From positions 62,001 through 126,000 of the forward strand of contig JANXAF010000001.1 of the NCBI GenBank assembly GCA_025062045.1: a stretch of DNA of 64,000 nucleotides. Direction: 5' to 3'. The notes under the pieces were generated by a model. That model saw only the letters and a list, made by a program, of their open reading frames with translations, had not been told where the DNA came from and searched no databases. Positions within the stretch are counted from its first letter, which is position 1. Every line of letters begins with the position of its first letter. This document shows, in pieces, positions 37,067 to 46,122 of the stretch. A program made the position numbers and the translations under genes. This DNA comes from Thermodesulfobacteriota bacterium (GTDB lineage Bacteria; Desulfobacterota; Syntrophorhabdia; Syntrophorhabdales; JANXAF01).

Positions 37067-38512
37067 ATGTGCGGAATATTCGGGATTTTTAACCATAAGT
37101 ATGCATCCAATATGGTCTATCTTGGTCTACATGCCCTCCAGCACCGGGGACAGGAAAGCTCAGGTATCGCAGCGTCGAATGGAACAGGCATGACATATCA
37201 TAAGGCGATGGGGCTTGTCTCGGATGCGTACACAGGGGAGATAATAAAAAAGCTCTCAGGACATTCCGCTATCGGACATGTGAGATACTCTACAGCCGGA
37301 ACAACAAGTCTTTCTAATGCCCAACCGCTTGTTATCGAATACTCTTATGGTTCACTCGCCATTGCCCACAACGGAAACCTAATAAACGCATCTATCCTGA
37401 GACAGAAGCTTGAACTTAGAGGTTCCATATTCCAATCTACGACCGACTCAGAGGTGATCATCCATCTCATGGCTATATCCAGAAAGAAAACAACAGTGGA
37501 AAGACTGATCGATGCTTTAAAAAAGGTAAACGGATCATACTCTCTTCTTTTGCTCACAAACTCCGAACTCATAGCCGCAAGGGATCCTTATGGCATAAGG
37601 CCCCTTGTTATGGGAAGACTCAAAGATTCATACGTTTTTGCAAGCGAAAGTTGCGCCTTCGACTTAATAGGTGCCAGGTACGAGAGGGAGGTAAACCCGG
37701 GGGAGATAATCCTTGTTACGCAAAACGAGGTCCGCTCATTTTACCCTTTCAAAAAGGTCAAACCCAGAAACTGCATATTTGAGTACATATACTTCGCAAG
37801 GCCTGATAGTACCGTCTTTGGAAGGTCCGTATACGTTGTAAGGAAGTCTTTAGGCAAACAGCTCGCAAAAGAGACGCATGTGGACGTGGATATGGTTATT
37901 CCTATTCCGGATTCCGGAATCGGTGCCGCAATAGGCTACGCCCATGAGGTCAATCTTCCGTTCGAGCTTGGGCTTATAAGGAACCACTACGTTGGGAGAA
38001 CCTTCATAGAGCCTGAAGAAAGGATTAGACATTTCGGGGTAAGGCTGAAACTTAACCCTGTTTATCAGGCGGTTAAAGGAAAGAGGATCGTTGTCATAGA
38101 CGATTCTATAGTCAGGGCAACAACTGGAAGAAAAGTAATAAGAATGCTGCGGGACTGTGGGGCTAAGGAGATTCATTTCCGAGTGAGTTCACCTCCAGTT
38201 ACCCATCCTTGTTTTTACGGAATAGACACACCGTCAAGAAAAGAGCTTATAGCTTCATCCCACGATTTGGAAGAGATAAGGAAGTACATGGGGACCGACA
38301 CTCTCGAGTATTTGAGTGTGGAGGGCATGAAGAAGGCTGTAACCGAGACAGGAGATTCAAAGGAATACACATTCTGTGATGCTTGCTTTACTGGGAGGTA
38401 TCCTATTAAATTTCCGTGTCAAATGACTCTCGAAGACGTAGAAGCACTGGCTGGAAAAAGGCGGCAACTAAACAATAAAAAGGCTTTATCTTTAGTTTCC
38501 GCGAGAGGGTAA
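37067..38512 (+). CDS. purF: amidophosphoribosyltransferase
   Basis: PurF commits PRPP to purine synthesis. The 481-residue protein begins MCGIFGIF with the Ntn-type nucleophile Cys2 exposed after Met removal and no propeptide. It has the glutaminase segments QHRGQESSGIA and HVRYSTAG and the PRPP-binding loop VVIDDSIVRATT. Cysteines C236, C382, C437 and C440-type positions (NCIFEYIYFARPDS, HPCFYGIDTP, CDACFTG) are consistent with the 4Fe-4S-containing Bacillus-type enzyme. The ATG has no SD and is adjacent to the predicted transcription start. The lytic transglycosylase gene begins 2 nt after the stop. Confidence 0.97.
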   Translation: MCGIFGIFNHKYASNMVYLGLHALQHRGQESSGIAASNGTGMTYHKAMGLVSDAYTGEIIKKLSGHSAIGHVRYSTAGTTSLSNAQPLVIEYSYGSLAIAHNGNLINASILRQKLELRGSIFQSTTDSEVIIHLMAISRKKTTVERLIDALKKVNGSYSLLLLTNSELIAARDPYGIRPLVMGRLKDSYVFASESCAFDLIGARYEREVNPGEIILVTQNEVRSFYPFKKVKPRNCIFEYIYFARPDSTVFGRSVYVVRKSLGKQLAKETHVDVDMVIPIPDSGIGAAIGYAHEVNLPFELGLIRNHYVGRTFIEPEERIRHFGVRLKLNPVYQAVKGKRIVVIDDSIVRATTGRKVIRMLRDCGAKEIHFRVSSPPVTHPCFYGIDTPSRKELIASSHDLEEIRKYMGTDTLEYLSVEGMKKAVTETGDSKEYTFCDACFTGRYPIKFPCQMTLEDVEALAGKRRQLNNKKALSLVSARG

Positions 38513-38514
38513 AG

Positions 38515-39978
38515 ATGTTTGTTCCCCCTTTTATCCTTCCTCTTCTTCTTTTTACTTTTTTCTTTACTACCAATGTTACAGAGGCCCAAGGACACAAGGC
38601 ATTAGCTTCCCTGGGATCGCTGGCTTCCGAAAGGAAAGATCAAGAAGAACGGCTATCGACATTGGGAGAAAGCCAAAACACTTCTTACCTTACTTTGAGC
38701 GACCCCCAGCAATCGGATGTCGTGGCAACCCCGGAAGAAGGTGACATACGAAGTCTTCTTGAAGAAAAACTACCGGAAGAGTTCGATATTCCTATTGTCT
38801 TCAACGAAGCCGTAGAGTATTTCATAAACTATTTCACCACTGTAAAACGTAAGGTATTTGCCAATTGGCTAAAAAGATCGGAAAAGTACGTTCCTTTCAT
38901 GAGACAGATTCTCAAGGAGGAGGGCCTTCCAGAAGATCTCGTTTATCTTGCGATGATCGAGAGCGGGTTTAATCCCAAGGCCTACTCCCCTGCCAAAGCC
39001 TGCGGTCCTTGGCAGTTTATATATAAAACTGGCGAAAGGTACGGTCTCAAAGTAAATTACTGGATCGATGAAAGAAGGGACCCTGAAAAATCCACTGTTG
39101 CCGCCGCTAGATACCTCAAGGACCTTTTCAATCAGTTCGGTTGCTGGTATCTTGCAGCAGCATCGTACAATGTTGGGGAAAAAAAGGTAGAAAGGATTTT
39201 AGAACAGCATAACACAAAAGACATCTGGGAGATAATAAAATATAACAGTTTGCCAAAAGAGACTAGAGAATACATACCTAAGCTTATAGCGGCCGCCATC
39301 ATAGCCAAAAACCCCGAAGCTTTTGGGTTCGAAAAGGTAAATTATGGAAACCCTGTAAATTTCGCTAAATTCGTCGTACCCCGCGCAACCCCGCTAAAAA
39401 ATATAGCTAGGGCTGCGGGTGTGAGTCTCGAGACCGTAAAATCCTTAAACCCCGAAATTCTGCGCGGTATCACCCCCCCTGACAGAGAGTTCGTGATTAA
39501 ATTACCAAAGGAAGTGGATGAGCAGACGTTTTATGAAAAAATATCCGAGCTTGCCTCTCGAGAGAAAAAGGTGAAAGGGTATTTCGCATACAGGGTAAAA
39601 AAGACAGATACGCTCCATAAGATATCAACAACATATGGGGTACCAAAAGAGACATTGTGTCTTTGGAATAGCGACAGGGAAAGTATGAGGATAAAACCGG
39701 GAAATATCATATATATCCCTAGGTTCGCAGCCGAGAAGGAGATTGCGCATCTTGGAAAAGAAAGACCTGGTACGAAGCTCGCCCATTACAGAAAAAAAGG
39801 AAAGCCTGGTGCGACTTCCAAAAGGATCATCTATTACAGAGTAAAAAAGGGCGATACTCTCTCTCTGATCTCAAAACGTCACGGTGTGGCTTTACATTCA
39901 ATAAAATCTTTTAATAATCTTAGAGGTGACAGGATCGTTCCCGGTATGATTATCAAAATACCGGTCGAGAAAGGATAG
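38515..39978 (+). CDS. MltD-like lytic transglycosylase with two LysM domains
   Basis: A 487-residue exported murein hydrolase. The N-terminal hydrophobic segment (residues 1-24, ending TEAQG) is a signal peptide. After a low-complexity linker comes an SLT domain with catalytic Glu in AMIESGFNPKAYSPAKACGP and downstream AAARYLKDL and AAASYNVG, the MltD/Slt family 1 pattern. Two LysM peptidoglycan-binding modules follow: YRVKKTDTLHKISTTYGV and YRVKKGDTLSLISKRHGV. It cleaves glycan strands to 1,6-anhydromuropeptides during wall turnover. It starts 2 nt after purF and is probably cotranscribed. Unlike E. coli MltD it shows no obvious lipobox. Confidence 0.93.
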   Translation: MFVPPFILPLLLFTFFFTTNVTEAQGHKALASLGSLASERKDQEERLSTLGESQNTSYLTLSDPQQSDVVATPEEGDIRSLLEEKLPEEFDIPIVFNEAVEYFINYFTTVKRKVFANWLKRSEKYVPFMRQILKEEGLPEDLVYLAMIESGFNPKAYSPAKACGPWQFIYKTGERYGLKVNYWIDERRDPEKSTVAAARYLKDLFNQFGCWYLAAASYNVGEKKVERILEQHNTKDIWEIIKYNSLPKETREYIPKLIAAAIIAKNPEAFGFEKVNYGNPVNFAKFVVPRATPLKNIARAAGVSLETVKSLNPEILRGITPPDREFVIKLPKEVDEQTFYEKISELASREKKVKGYFAYRVKKTDTLHKISTTYGVPKETLCLWNSDRESMRIKPGNIIYIPRFAAEKEIAHLGKERPGTKLAHYRKKGKPGATSKRIIYYRVKKGDTLSLISKRHGVALHSIKSFNNLRGDRIVPGMIIKIPVEKG

Positions 39979-39999
39979 CTGGAAACTCTTTACTCTTTC

Positions 40000-40029
40000 T
40001 CACGAATGTCCCTTTCGTGAACCGATTTT
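40000..40029 (+). terminator. likely terminator after the transglycosylase gene
   Basis: TCACGAA (40000-40006) / TTCGTGA (40014-40020), a 7-bp stem with a 7-nt loop, followed after ACCGA by TTTTT. Confidence 0.45.
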
Positions 40030-40096
40030 TCATAGTTTCGCGTAGGAAATTGAACGATTGTCTAGAAGAAAACTGGTCGTACAGGATCTTTTTATG

Positions 40097-40125
40097 TTGA
40101 CTTATCCTAATCCTTCTGATAAGTG
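40097..40125 (+). promoter_or_regulatory. possible promoter with dyad, FAD oxidase operon
   Basis: TTGACT (40097-40102), 17-nt spacer, TAAGTG (40120-40125). An inverted repeat ACTTATC (40100-40106) / GATAAGT (40118-40124) spans the spacer and could be an operator. The -10 is poor. The rest of 39979-40161 holds nothing recognisable except the hairpin at 40000. Confidence 0.35.
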
Positions 40126-40161
40126 AGTCATATATGCAAATTCGAAAAGAGGAGAGAAAAG

Positions 40162-41619
40162 ATGAAGATTAAGGAGGAACTGTCAAAAATTGTGGGTGAA
40201 GAGAATGTAAATTGTTCAATGGAAGAAAGGCTTAAATACTCCAAAGATTATAGCCTTACCCCCCCTTGCGTTCCAGAAGCTGTCGCTTATCCAAAAGATG
40301 CCAATGAGGTAAGCGAAATAGTAAAATGGTGTAACAAGAACGGGATTCCAATTGTTCCTGTAAGCTCGAAGATCCACTTTTACGGGGCTACTGTCCCGAC
40401 TCTCGGAGGTATCGTCGTTGATCTCTCCAGAATGTCTAAGATCCACGAGATAGATACGGAAAACAGGTTTGTACGGTTTGAGCCAGGTGTTAGTTGGGGG
40501 GTGCTCGTTCATGAGTTAAAAAAGAAAGGCATGAGGGTTATTATGCCTCTTACCCCGCCTGCCGAGAGATCTCCCCTTACCGATTGTCTTGAGCGGGAAA
40601 TTCCAACAAACGTAGTTTATGATTATGGCGAGCCTATGCAGTCAGTGGAGGTCGTCTGGCCACAGGGTCATATCTTTAGATGTGGTTCTGCAAGCGTTGA
40701 AGGCTTTCCAAATTCAAAATCAAGGGGTGTCAATCCCTCCGGACCTGGTATCGATTTTTATCGGTTTATTCAGGGAGCACAAGGCACATTCGGGATAGTT
40801 ACCTGGATGAGTATGAAGATCGAATCGATTCCAAAGATCGATAAGGTCTATTTTGGACCCACGAAAGATTTGCCGTACACGATAGAGTTTCTTTATAGGA
40901 TTCTTCCGCGGAGAATAGGACAGGAATGCCTTTTACTTAACAACGTCAGTTTTTCCCTGATCCTTTCTGAGAGAATACCGGAGGATTTTGAAAATTTAAG
41001 AAAGGAGTTACCACCCTGGACGCTTATTCTCACGATAAGCGGACTTTTGCGCAGGCCAGAAGAAAAGATAGCTTACGAGGAAAAATTCTTAAATGAGGTC
41101 TTAAGGAACGAGTTTCCTAAAATGGAACTCAAAGAGGTTTTGGGAGGTTTTCCGAATTTAGGAGAGAGGATGCTTAAGATCCTAAGGGAGCCATATCCGG
41201 CTCAGAAGAAACACTGGAAGATTGCGCTAAAAGGGGGTTGCCAAAGTTTATTTTTCATAACGAAACCGTATAAGGCGCCGATGTTTATCGATATCGTCGA
41301 TTCCGTGGCCATGAAATTCGAATATCCCCCTTCCATGATTGGAAAATACATCCAGCCCATTGAGCACAACAGAGCCTGTCACGTGGAGTTCAACTTTTTC
41401 TTCAACCCTGAAGATGAAGAAGAAAAACAAACTGTGAAAAAGATTTTCCTTGAGGCTTCAAGAATAATCATGGACAACGGTGGCTTTTTCACAAGACCTT
41501 ACGGAGATCTGAGTAAAATTGTCTACGAAAGAGCGGCAAGCTATACAATGACCCTCAAAAGGCTAAAGAAGATATTCGACCCGAATAACATAATGAATCC
41601 TGGTAAGCTCTGTTTTTAA
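40162..41619 (+). CDS. FAD-binding oxidase/dehydrogenase (GlcD/VAO type)
   Basis: A 485-residue flavoprotein of the VAO/PCMH superfamily. The N-terminal FAD domain has EAVAYPKDANEVSEIVKWCN, IPIVPVSSK and GGIVVDLSRMSKIHEID, followed by the Gly-containing FAD pyrophosphate region GAQGTFGIVTWMSMKIE; the C-terminal domain ends FDPNNIMNPGKLCF, the standard end of FAD-linked oxidase C-terminal domains. The frame is open from 40123, but the ATG at 40162 follows SD GAGGAG. The gene is 10 nt upstream of an Fe-S subunit and a second FAD subunit, an arrangement like glycolate oxidase GlcDEF. Substrate unknown; a 2-hydroxyacid or alkylphenol-type alcohol is possible. Confidence 0.87.
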   Translation: MKIKEELSKIVGEENVNCSMEERLKYSKDYSLTPPCVPEAVAYPKDANEVSEIVKWCNKNGIPIVPVSSKIHFYGATVPTLGGIVVDLSRMSKIHEIDTENRFVRFEPGVSWGVLVHELKKKGMRVIMPLTPPAERSPLTDCLEREIPTNVVYDYGEPMQSVEVVWPQGHIFRCGSASVEGFPNSKSRGVNPSGPGIDFYRFIQGAQGTFGIVTWMSMKIESIPKIDKVYFGPTKDLPYTIEFLYRILPRRIGQECLLLNNVSFSLILSERIPEDFENLRKELPPWTLILTISGLLRRPEEKIAYEEKFLNEVLRNEFPKMELKEVLGGFPNLGERMLKILREPYPAQKKHWKIALKGGCQSLFFITKPYKAPMFIDIVDSVAMKFEYPPSMIGKYIQPIEHNRACHVEFNFFFNPEDEEEKQTVKKIFLEASRIIMDNGGFFTRPYGDLSKIVYERAASYTMTLKRLKKIFDPNNIMNPGKLCF

Positions 41620-41629
41620 GGAGGAAGAG

Positions 41630-42943
41630 ATGATAAAAAAGGAAGAGATGTTTGATACCCCGAAAAAAGAGGTGAGCTTAGATGTAACAGACCTTAGGAA
41701 TTTCGTATACGACATGTCAAGGTGCATAAAATGTAAAGGCTGCTACTGGGTCGATCACATATACATGCCTGGAATAGATTTTATGGTCAGATGTCCAAGT
41801 AACCTTTGGAAGGACTTCGATTCATACGGCGCATTCGGAAAGATGAGAATAGGAATAGCTCTTTTTGAAGGAAGATTGAGCTGGTCTGAAAAGCTCCTTG
41901 AGATCCTTTACGCATGTACACTTTGCGGGGCCTGTGATGTGGGATGTAAAAGGAACCTTGATCTTGAAATAGGATTAACTCTTGAGGCATTACGCATAAA
42001 AGCGGTAAAAGATAGGGTTGCTCCCCTACCGGCCCATAAAAAGATAATTGAGAACATTCAGAAAACACACAATAAGTTCGGGGTAGATAATAAGGGGAGA
42101 AGAGCCTGGGCAGAAAAAGTACCCTTAGATGACACTTCCGATCTCATATACTTTGTCGGATGTTCAAGTTCCTTCGTAAATCGAGAGATTCCTCTAGCTG
42201 TATCAGAGGTCCTTTCGAAAACAAATAAAAAATTTGCGCTTTTTGATAATGAATGGTGTTGTGGAAACGTCCCATACTCTGTCGGAGCCTATGAAGAAGC
42301 AAAAGCTATAGCTCGACGGAACGTAGAGTACGTGAGATCAAAGGGGTGTAAAACTGTGCTTCTAAGCTGTGCTGAATGTTATAGGATGTGGAAGGTTGAC
42401 TATCCAAAGCTGCTTGGTATATCCACGGATGATCTTGGTTTTGAGGTTATACATTTCATAGAGTACGTTGAGAAGGCCAAAAAAGAAGGGTTACTCAAGC
42501 TTACAAAACCAATCAAAAAAAGGCTCACTTACCATGATTCTTGCGGAGTTAGCAGGCTTTGCGATCCGTGGATAAACTGGAAAGGGACAAGGGGATGGAT
42601 GGGAATTGTGGAACCGAAGTTAAAGAGGAGAAGAGGTACTTATGGTCTATACTTTCAGGCGAGAGAGATCTTAAGTAGCATTCCCGGTCTCAAATTCGTT
42701 GAGATGCCGAGAACTAGAGAGAATTCACTCTGCTGTGGAGCAGGGAGAGGAACAAAAGAGGCATTTCCCCAATTTACTGAATTTATTGTGAATGAGAGGA
42801 TGAGAGAGGTAAAACACGTAGGGGCTGAGCTTCTTGTCTCCGCATGTCCTTGGTGTAAGACTAATTTCAAACGCGCAATAAAGGATGGAGATGGTATAGA
42901 GGTCCTTGACATATCAGAACTCGTCGCTTTATCCATGGAGTGA
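41630..42943 (+). CDS. CCG-domain iron-sulfur oxidoreductase subunit (GlpC/GlcF/HdrD-like)
   Basis: A 437-residue electron-transfer subunit. The N-terminal part has two cysteine groups for 4Fe-4S clusters: CIKCKGCYWVD with a distal CP, and CTLCGACDVGCK. Two CCG cysteine-rich domains follow: the first has EWCCGNVPYSVG and LLSCAECYRMW, the second YHDSCGVSRL, LCCGAGRGTK and SACPWCKTNF. Such subunits take electrons from a flavin dehydrogenase to quinone, heterodisulfide or ferredoxin-like acceptors. The first cluster motif is irregular (wide gap before the last Cys). It is flanked by two FAD oxidases with short gaps, so all three likely form one complex. Confidence 0.87.
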   Translation: MIKKEEMFDTPKKEVSLDVTDLRNFVYDMSRCIKCKGCYWVDHIYMPGIDFMVRCPSNLWKDFDSYGAFGKMRIGIALFEGRLSWSEKLLEILYACTLCGACDVGCKRNLDLEIGLTLEALRIKAVKDRVAPLPAHKKIIENIQKTHNKFGVDNKGRRAWAEKVPLDDTSDLIYFVGCSSSFVNREIPLAVSEVLSKTNKKFALFDNEWCCGNVPYSVGAYEEAKAIARRNVEYVRSKGCKTVLLSCAECYRMWKVDYPKLLGISTDDLGFEVIHFIEYVEKAKKEGLLKLTKPIKKRLTYHDSCGVSRLCDPWINWKGTRGWMGIVEPKLKRRRGTYGLYFQAREILSSIPGLKFVEMPRTRENSLCCGAGRGTKEAFPQFTEFIVNERMREVKHVGAELLVSACPWCKTNFKRAIKDGDGIEVLDISELVALSME

Positions 42944-42954
42944 GGAGGCGTAAA

Positions 42955-44571
42955 ATGGCTATAAACAGAGAAGCTTATAATGTTTTGAAGTCCATAGTTG
43001 GAGACGATTACATATCCGACGACCCTGTAATATGTGAGGGGTATAGGGCAGGTCCAGGAGGGTACGAATGCGGTCTAGGGTATGAGAGAGTGATGAGTAA
43101 GGTTCCGGGCGCTGTAATCCTCCCGAAAACTACAGAAGAGGTGCAAAGGATTGTAAAGGTTTGCAATAGGTACAGAGTACCCTTTGTACCTTACAGTACA
43201 GGTTTTTACGGTCCCCGCTCCCACTGCCATGTGGAAGGAGAACTTCTCATAGATTTAAAGCGCATGAGGCATTTCGAAATAGATGAGAAACACTTTTACG
43301 TCGTTGTTGGTCCGGGCGTCATATATTCACCTATCCAGCAGGAAGCATTAAACAGAGGAGCCTACGTTGTTATAGGTGGCGGTGGGGCTCAGGCTTCAGC
43401 GATCGCAAATCTCATAGGGGATGGATGGTCACCGCTCAGCCACAGAATAGGCCTACCCCACAGACGGATCTTAGGGACTGAGCTTGTACTTCCGGACGGG
43501 GAGCTAGTCAAACTAGGTTCTTATGCTATAAGTGACGATCCTTTCTGGGGAGAGGGAATCGGTCCAGATTTGAGAGGTTTACTAAGAGGTTATACAGGTC
43601 TTAGAGGGTGCCTTGGAATAGTCACTAAAATGGCGATAAAAACGCTTCCGTTTCAGCCGGAGCCGCTTATTCCGACTGGCGTATCCCCCAATACGGCACT
43701 AAAACTTCCACTCAATAGAGTTAAGTGGATAAATTACCAGCTACCTTCCAAAGAGTCTCAAATAAAGGCCATGTTTGAGATAGCTAAGGCGGAGATCGCA
43801 GGGGCGGTTACAAAGGTTCCGCTCTTCTGGAGGGCTATAGCAAAGGCTGAATCGAAAGAGGAATTTTGGGAACTGTGGGGAAAGGAAAGTGAAGAAACGA
43901 TAAAGAACTTCTTTATAATCCGTGTGCTACTTATAGGTTACACATCAGAAGAGCAGATGAGGTACGATGAAAACGTTTTAAACGATATAATGCAGGAATT
44001 GGGCGGAGTTCCTAGACCGACAAAGCCGACTGACGAATCGTGGATAAAAAATGCGGATTCAGCTGGCATGTGGCTTATGTGTGGATCTTACGTTTCAGTC
44101 GACTATGTCATTGAGTCTCTGTCTCAAGCCGTCGTTCACGGTGAATACTACGCCGAGCTTAAAAGGAAATACACACCACCGCTTATGCCGGATCACGGAG
44201 ATCCAGGATGGTTTCAGAGCTTTGAACTAGGACATCAAGGCTACTCTGAATTCTTAATATACTGGGATCAGGATGAGGACACAACCGGTGTGGATCACTT
44301 CTACGTCGAAACTTCTAAAATGAACATAAGGGAACGTTTTTACACCGCATTACTCGGTCCCCATCAGCCCCTTTACCTTACTGGACCAAAGTACGGTCCA
44401 AATTACCACGAATGGCTCCTCAAAATTAAGAATGAATTCGACCCACTTTGGGTATGCCATCCTCCCGTGCCACTGGCCCATGACGTATTCGTAAACCGGG
44501 CTGAATGGATGAAACCAATAAAAGATTGGGAATCTCCTGAAAGTCTACCTATCCCCGAGTGGTGGAAATAA
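42955..44571 (+). CDS. second FAD-binding oxidase (PCMH/VAO-like)
   Basis: A 538-residue FAD-binding PCMH-type protein, paralogous to the first flavoprotein of the operon but longer. The FAD domain shows GAVILPKTTEEVQRIVKVCN, VPFVPYSTGF and LLIDLKRMRHFEID, then GLRGCLGIVTKMAIKTLP. The C-terminal part is divergent, with IYWDQDEDTTGVDHFYVET and an end YHEWLLKIKNEFDP. The GTG at 42940 overlaps the SD (GAGGAGG), so the ATG at 42955 is the start. p-Cresol methylhydroxylase and vanillyl-alcohol oxidase are relatives by fold, but no cytochrome partner is present; the Fe-S protein is the probable electron acceptor. A terminator follows directly. Confidence 0.85.
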   Translation: MAINREAYNVLKSIVGDDYISDDPVICEGYRAGPGGYECGLGYERVMSKVPGAVILPKTTEEVQRIVKVCNRYRVPFVPYSTGFYGPRSHCHVEGELLIDLKRMRHFEIDEKHFYVVVGPGVIYSPIQQEALNRGAYVVIGGGGAQASAIANLIGDGWSPLSHRIGLPHRRILGTELVLPDGELVKLGSYAISDDPFWGEGIGPDLRGLLRGYTGLRGCLGIVTKMAIKTLPFQPEPLIPTGVSPNTALKLPLNRVKWINYQLPSKESQIKAMFEIAKAEIAGAVTKVPLFWRAIAKAESKEEFWELWGKESEETIKNFFIIRVLLIGYTSEEQMRYDENVLNDIMQELGGVPRPTKPTDESWIKNADSAGMWLMCGSYVSVDYVIESLSQAVVHGEYYAELKRKYTPPLMPDHGDPGWFQSFELGHQGYSEFLIYWDQDEDTTGVDHFYVETSKMNIRERFYTALLGPHQPLYLTGPKYGPNYHEWLLKIKNEFDPLWVCHPPVPLAHDVFVNRAEWMKPIKDWESPESLPIPEWWK

Positions 44572-44600
44572 AAGGGAGGGCTACCCTCCCTTTTATTTCT
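44567..44600. terminator. bidirectional terminator between FAD oxidase and PaaK-like genes
   Basis: A perfect stem of up to 14 bp centred on loop CTA (44581-44583): AAAGGGAGGG (44571-44580) / CCCTCCCTTT (44584-44593), extended by A/T pairs on both sides. It carries the first gene's stop codon and serves both convergent transcripts. Confidence 0.85.
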
Positions 44601-45924
44601 GCTTTCTTAAGTCTTTGAATCTTTTGGCCTTCACATCGTATCTTGGAAGGCTACCAAAAGGGTGGACTTCAATGTTGTACCCTATGTTTGTTTTGAGTCT
44701 CAGCTCGTTTTGGAGTCTTTGGAGAATCTCTTTTTCCTTAGACTCATAACCGGGTCTTATCTCTATCTTTAGCGTTATGTCGTCTATGTCTCCCTTTTTC
44801 GTGACAATTACTTCGTATTCGTCTGAAAGTTCTTTGAAAGACCTCACCACCTCTTCTATGGCCGTGGGAGCAAGTAAAACTCCTTTTACCTTCGTTATAT
44901 CATCTGCCCTACCTATAACCCCTCCATCTATGAGCCTAAAGGTTCTGCCGCATTCGCATACGTGATCGGCCCATTTAATCACATCTTTTGAATCGAATCT
45001 AATGCAAGGTTTTGCAATTCTGTCGAACGTGGTTACGACCATCTTGCCTTGCCTATTCGGTTCTTCTATTATTTCCCCTGTCTCCATGTCCTCTATCTCC
45101 ACTAGGAAAAATGCCTCGTTTACATGGAGCATAAGGGGAGAATGGGTACACTCAAAGCTCCATGCCCCTATCTCTGTCGCACCTATGTGATCGAATACTC
45201 TTGCACCCCATACCTCTTCTATCCTTTTTCTAGTCGATGGAATACTCGCACCAGGCTCACCGGCGCATGTTATCTTTTCGATGTGGAGGTCTTTTTTGGG
45301 ATCTATACCCATCTTTAGGGCTGTTTCTCCCATCCCTAAAACGTAAGTGGGAGTGGCGAGAAAGGCGTTACATTTAAGTTCCTTCATTTTTAAGATCCGT
45401 GCCTCCGTGTTTAGAACCCCACCGGGGATCACCTCACACCCTATCTTTTCTGCCGCGTAATGAGCATTCCAGAAAGCTGTAAAGACGTTGTATCCGAAGG
45501 GAAAGAAAACCCTGTCTTTGGGTCTATAGGTCTGGGCGTAAAGAATGTAAGACCAACACTCAGCCTGCCATTCCCAGTCCTGCCAAGTATCGCCCTGGTA
45601 GACCGGAACTCCCGTTGTACCGCTCGTTTGCCTAAAGGCAACAACCTCTTCCAAAGGGACCGCCAGAATGTCCCCGTAAGGGAATGGCTCCCGTGTCTGT
45701 ACCTCCCTGAGCATATCTTTCTCTATCTTTGGCACCTTCTTTATGTCGTCAAACGTCTTTACATCTTCCGGATGAAACCCCAAAGAATCATAGTATCTTT
45801 TATAGAAGGGTGAATTTTCATACGCCCATCTGAGTATCCTTTTAAACTTTTTAAACTGTAAGAGTCTGAGTTTCTCCCTAGGAAGGGTCTCAATGTAAGG
45901 GTTCCAGTAAAGATCTGCCTTCAT
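44593..45924 (-). CDS. phenylacetate-CoA ligase family protein
   Basis: A 443-residue adenylate-forming enzyme of the PaaK type. Motifs are the P-loop RQTSGTTGVPVY, DHIGATEIGAWSFEC, KMVVTTFDRIAKPCIRFDSKDV and RADDITKVKGVLLAP, in family order and spacing, with the small C-terminal domain ending RYDVKAKRFKDLR. It activates an aryl (or other) carboxylate to the CoA thioester with ATP. The operon is iclR, a 60-residue coiled-coil protein, then this gene; IclR regulators commonly control aromatic acid catabolism. The specific acid is unknown. Phenylacetate or indoleacetate would link it to the IOR genes 15 kb away, which is speculative. Confidence 0.9.
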   Translation of the reverse strand: MKADLYWNPYIETLPREKLRLLQFKKFKRILRWAYENSPFYKRYYDSLGFHPEDVKTFDDIKKVPKIEKDMLREVQTREPFPYGDILAVPLEEVVAFRQTSGTTGVPVYQGDTWQDWEWQAECWSYILYAQTYRPKDRVFFPFGYNVFTAFWNAHYAAEKIGCEVIPGGVLNTEARILKMKELKCNAFLATPTYVLGMGETALKMGIDPKKDLHIEKITCAGEPGASIPSTRKRIEEVWGARVFDHIGATEIGAWSFECTHSPLMLHVNEAFFLVEIEDMETGEIIEEPNRQGKMVVTTFDRIAKPCIRFDSKDVIKWADHVCECGRTFRLIDGGVIGRADDITKVKGVLLAPTAIEEVVRSFKELSDEYEVIVTKKGDIDDITLKIEIRPGYESKEKEILQRLQNELRLKTNIGYNIEVHPFGSLPRYDVKAKRFKDLRKQK

Positions 45925-45939
45925 TTCAGTCCCTCCTTT

Positions 45940-46122
45940 CTACTTCTCTCTTTCTAGCTCTACTAAATCTGTAATGTTAAGCTCGAGCATCTTGATGTTG
46001 GCGAGGATCTTCTTCAAATTCTTATTCACCGTCTGGATGTGACCACCAATCTTGAGCATCTCCTCAGAAGTACTCCTAAGATCCCTTATCTTTTCTGAAA
46101 GTTTAAGTAAGGTTTCATCCAT
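45940..46122 (-). CDS. small coiled-coil protein between iclR and the ligase gene
   Basis: A 60-residue acidic/basic amphipathic protein with heptad spacing of Leu/Ile (ETLLKLSEKIRDLRSTSEEML and onwards), no Cys, no signal peptide. The ATG at 46122 overlaps the iclR stop by 8 nt and has SD GGAGGGG. It sits 15 nt upstream of the PaaK-like gene. I do not recognise the family; position suggests an accessory or stabilising subunit of the ligase or an adaptor for the regulator. Confidence 0.6.
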   Translation of the reverse strand: MDETLLKLSEKIRDLRSTSEEMLKIGGHIQTVNKNLKKILANIKMLELNITDLVELEREK

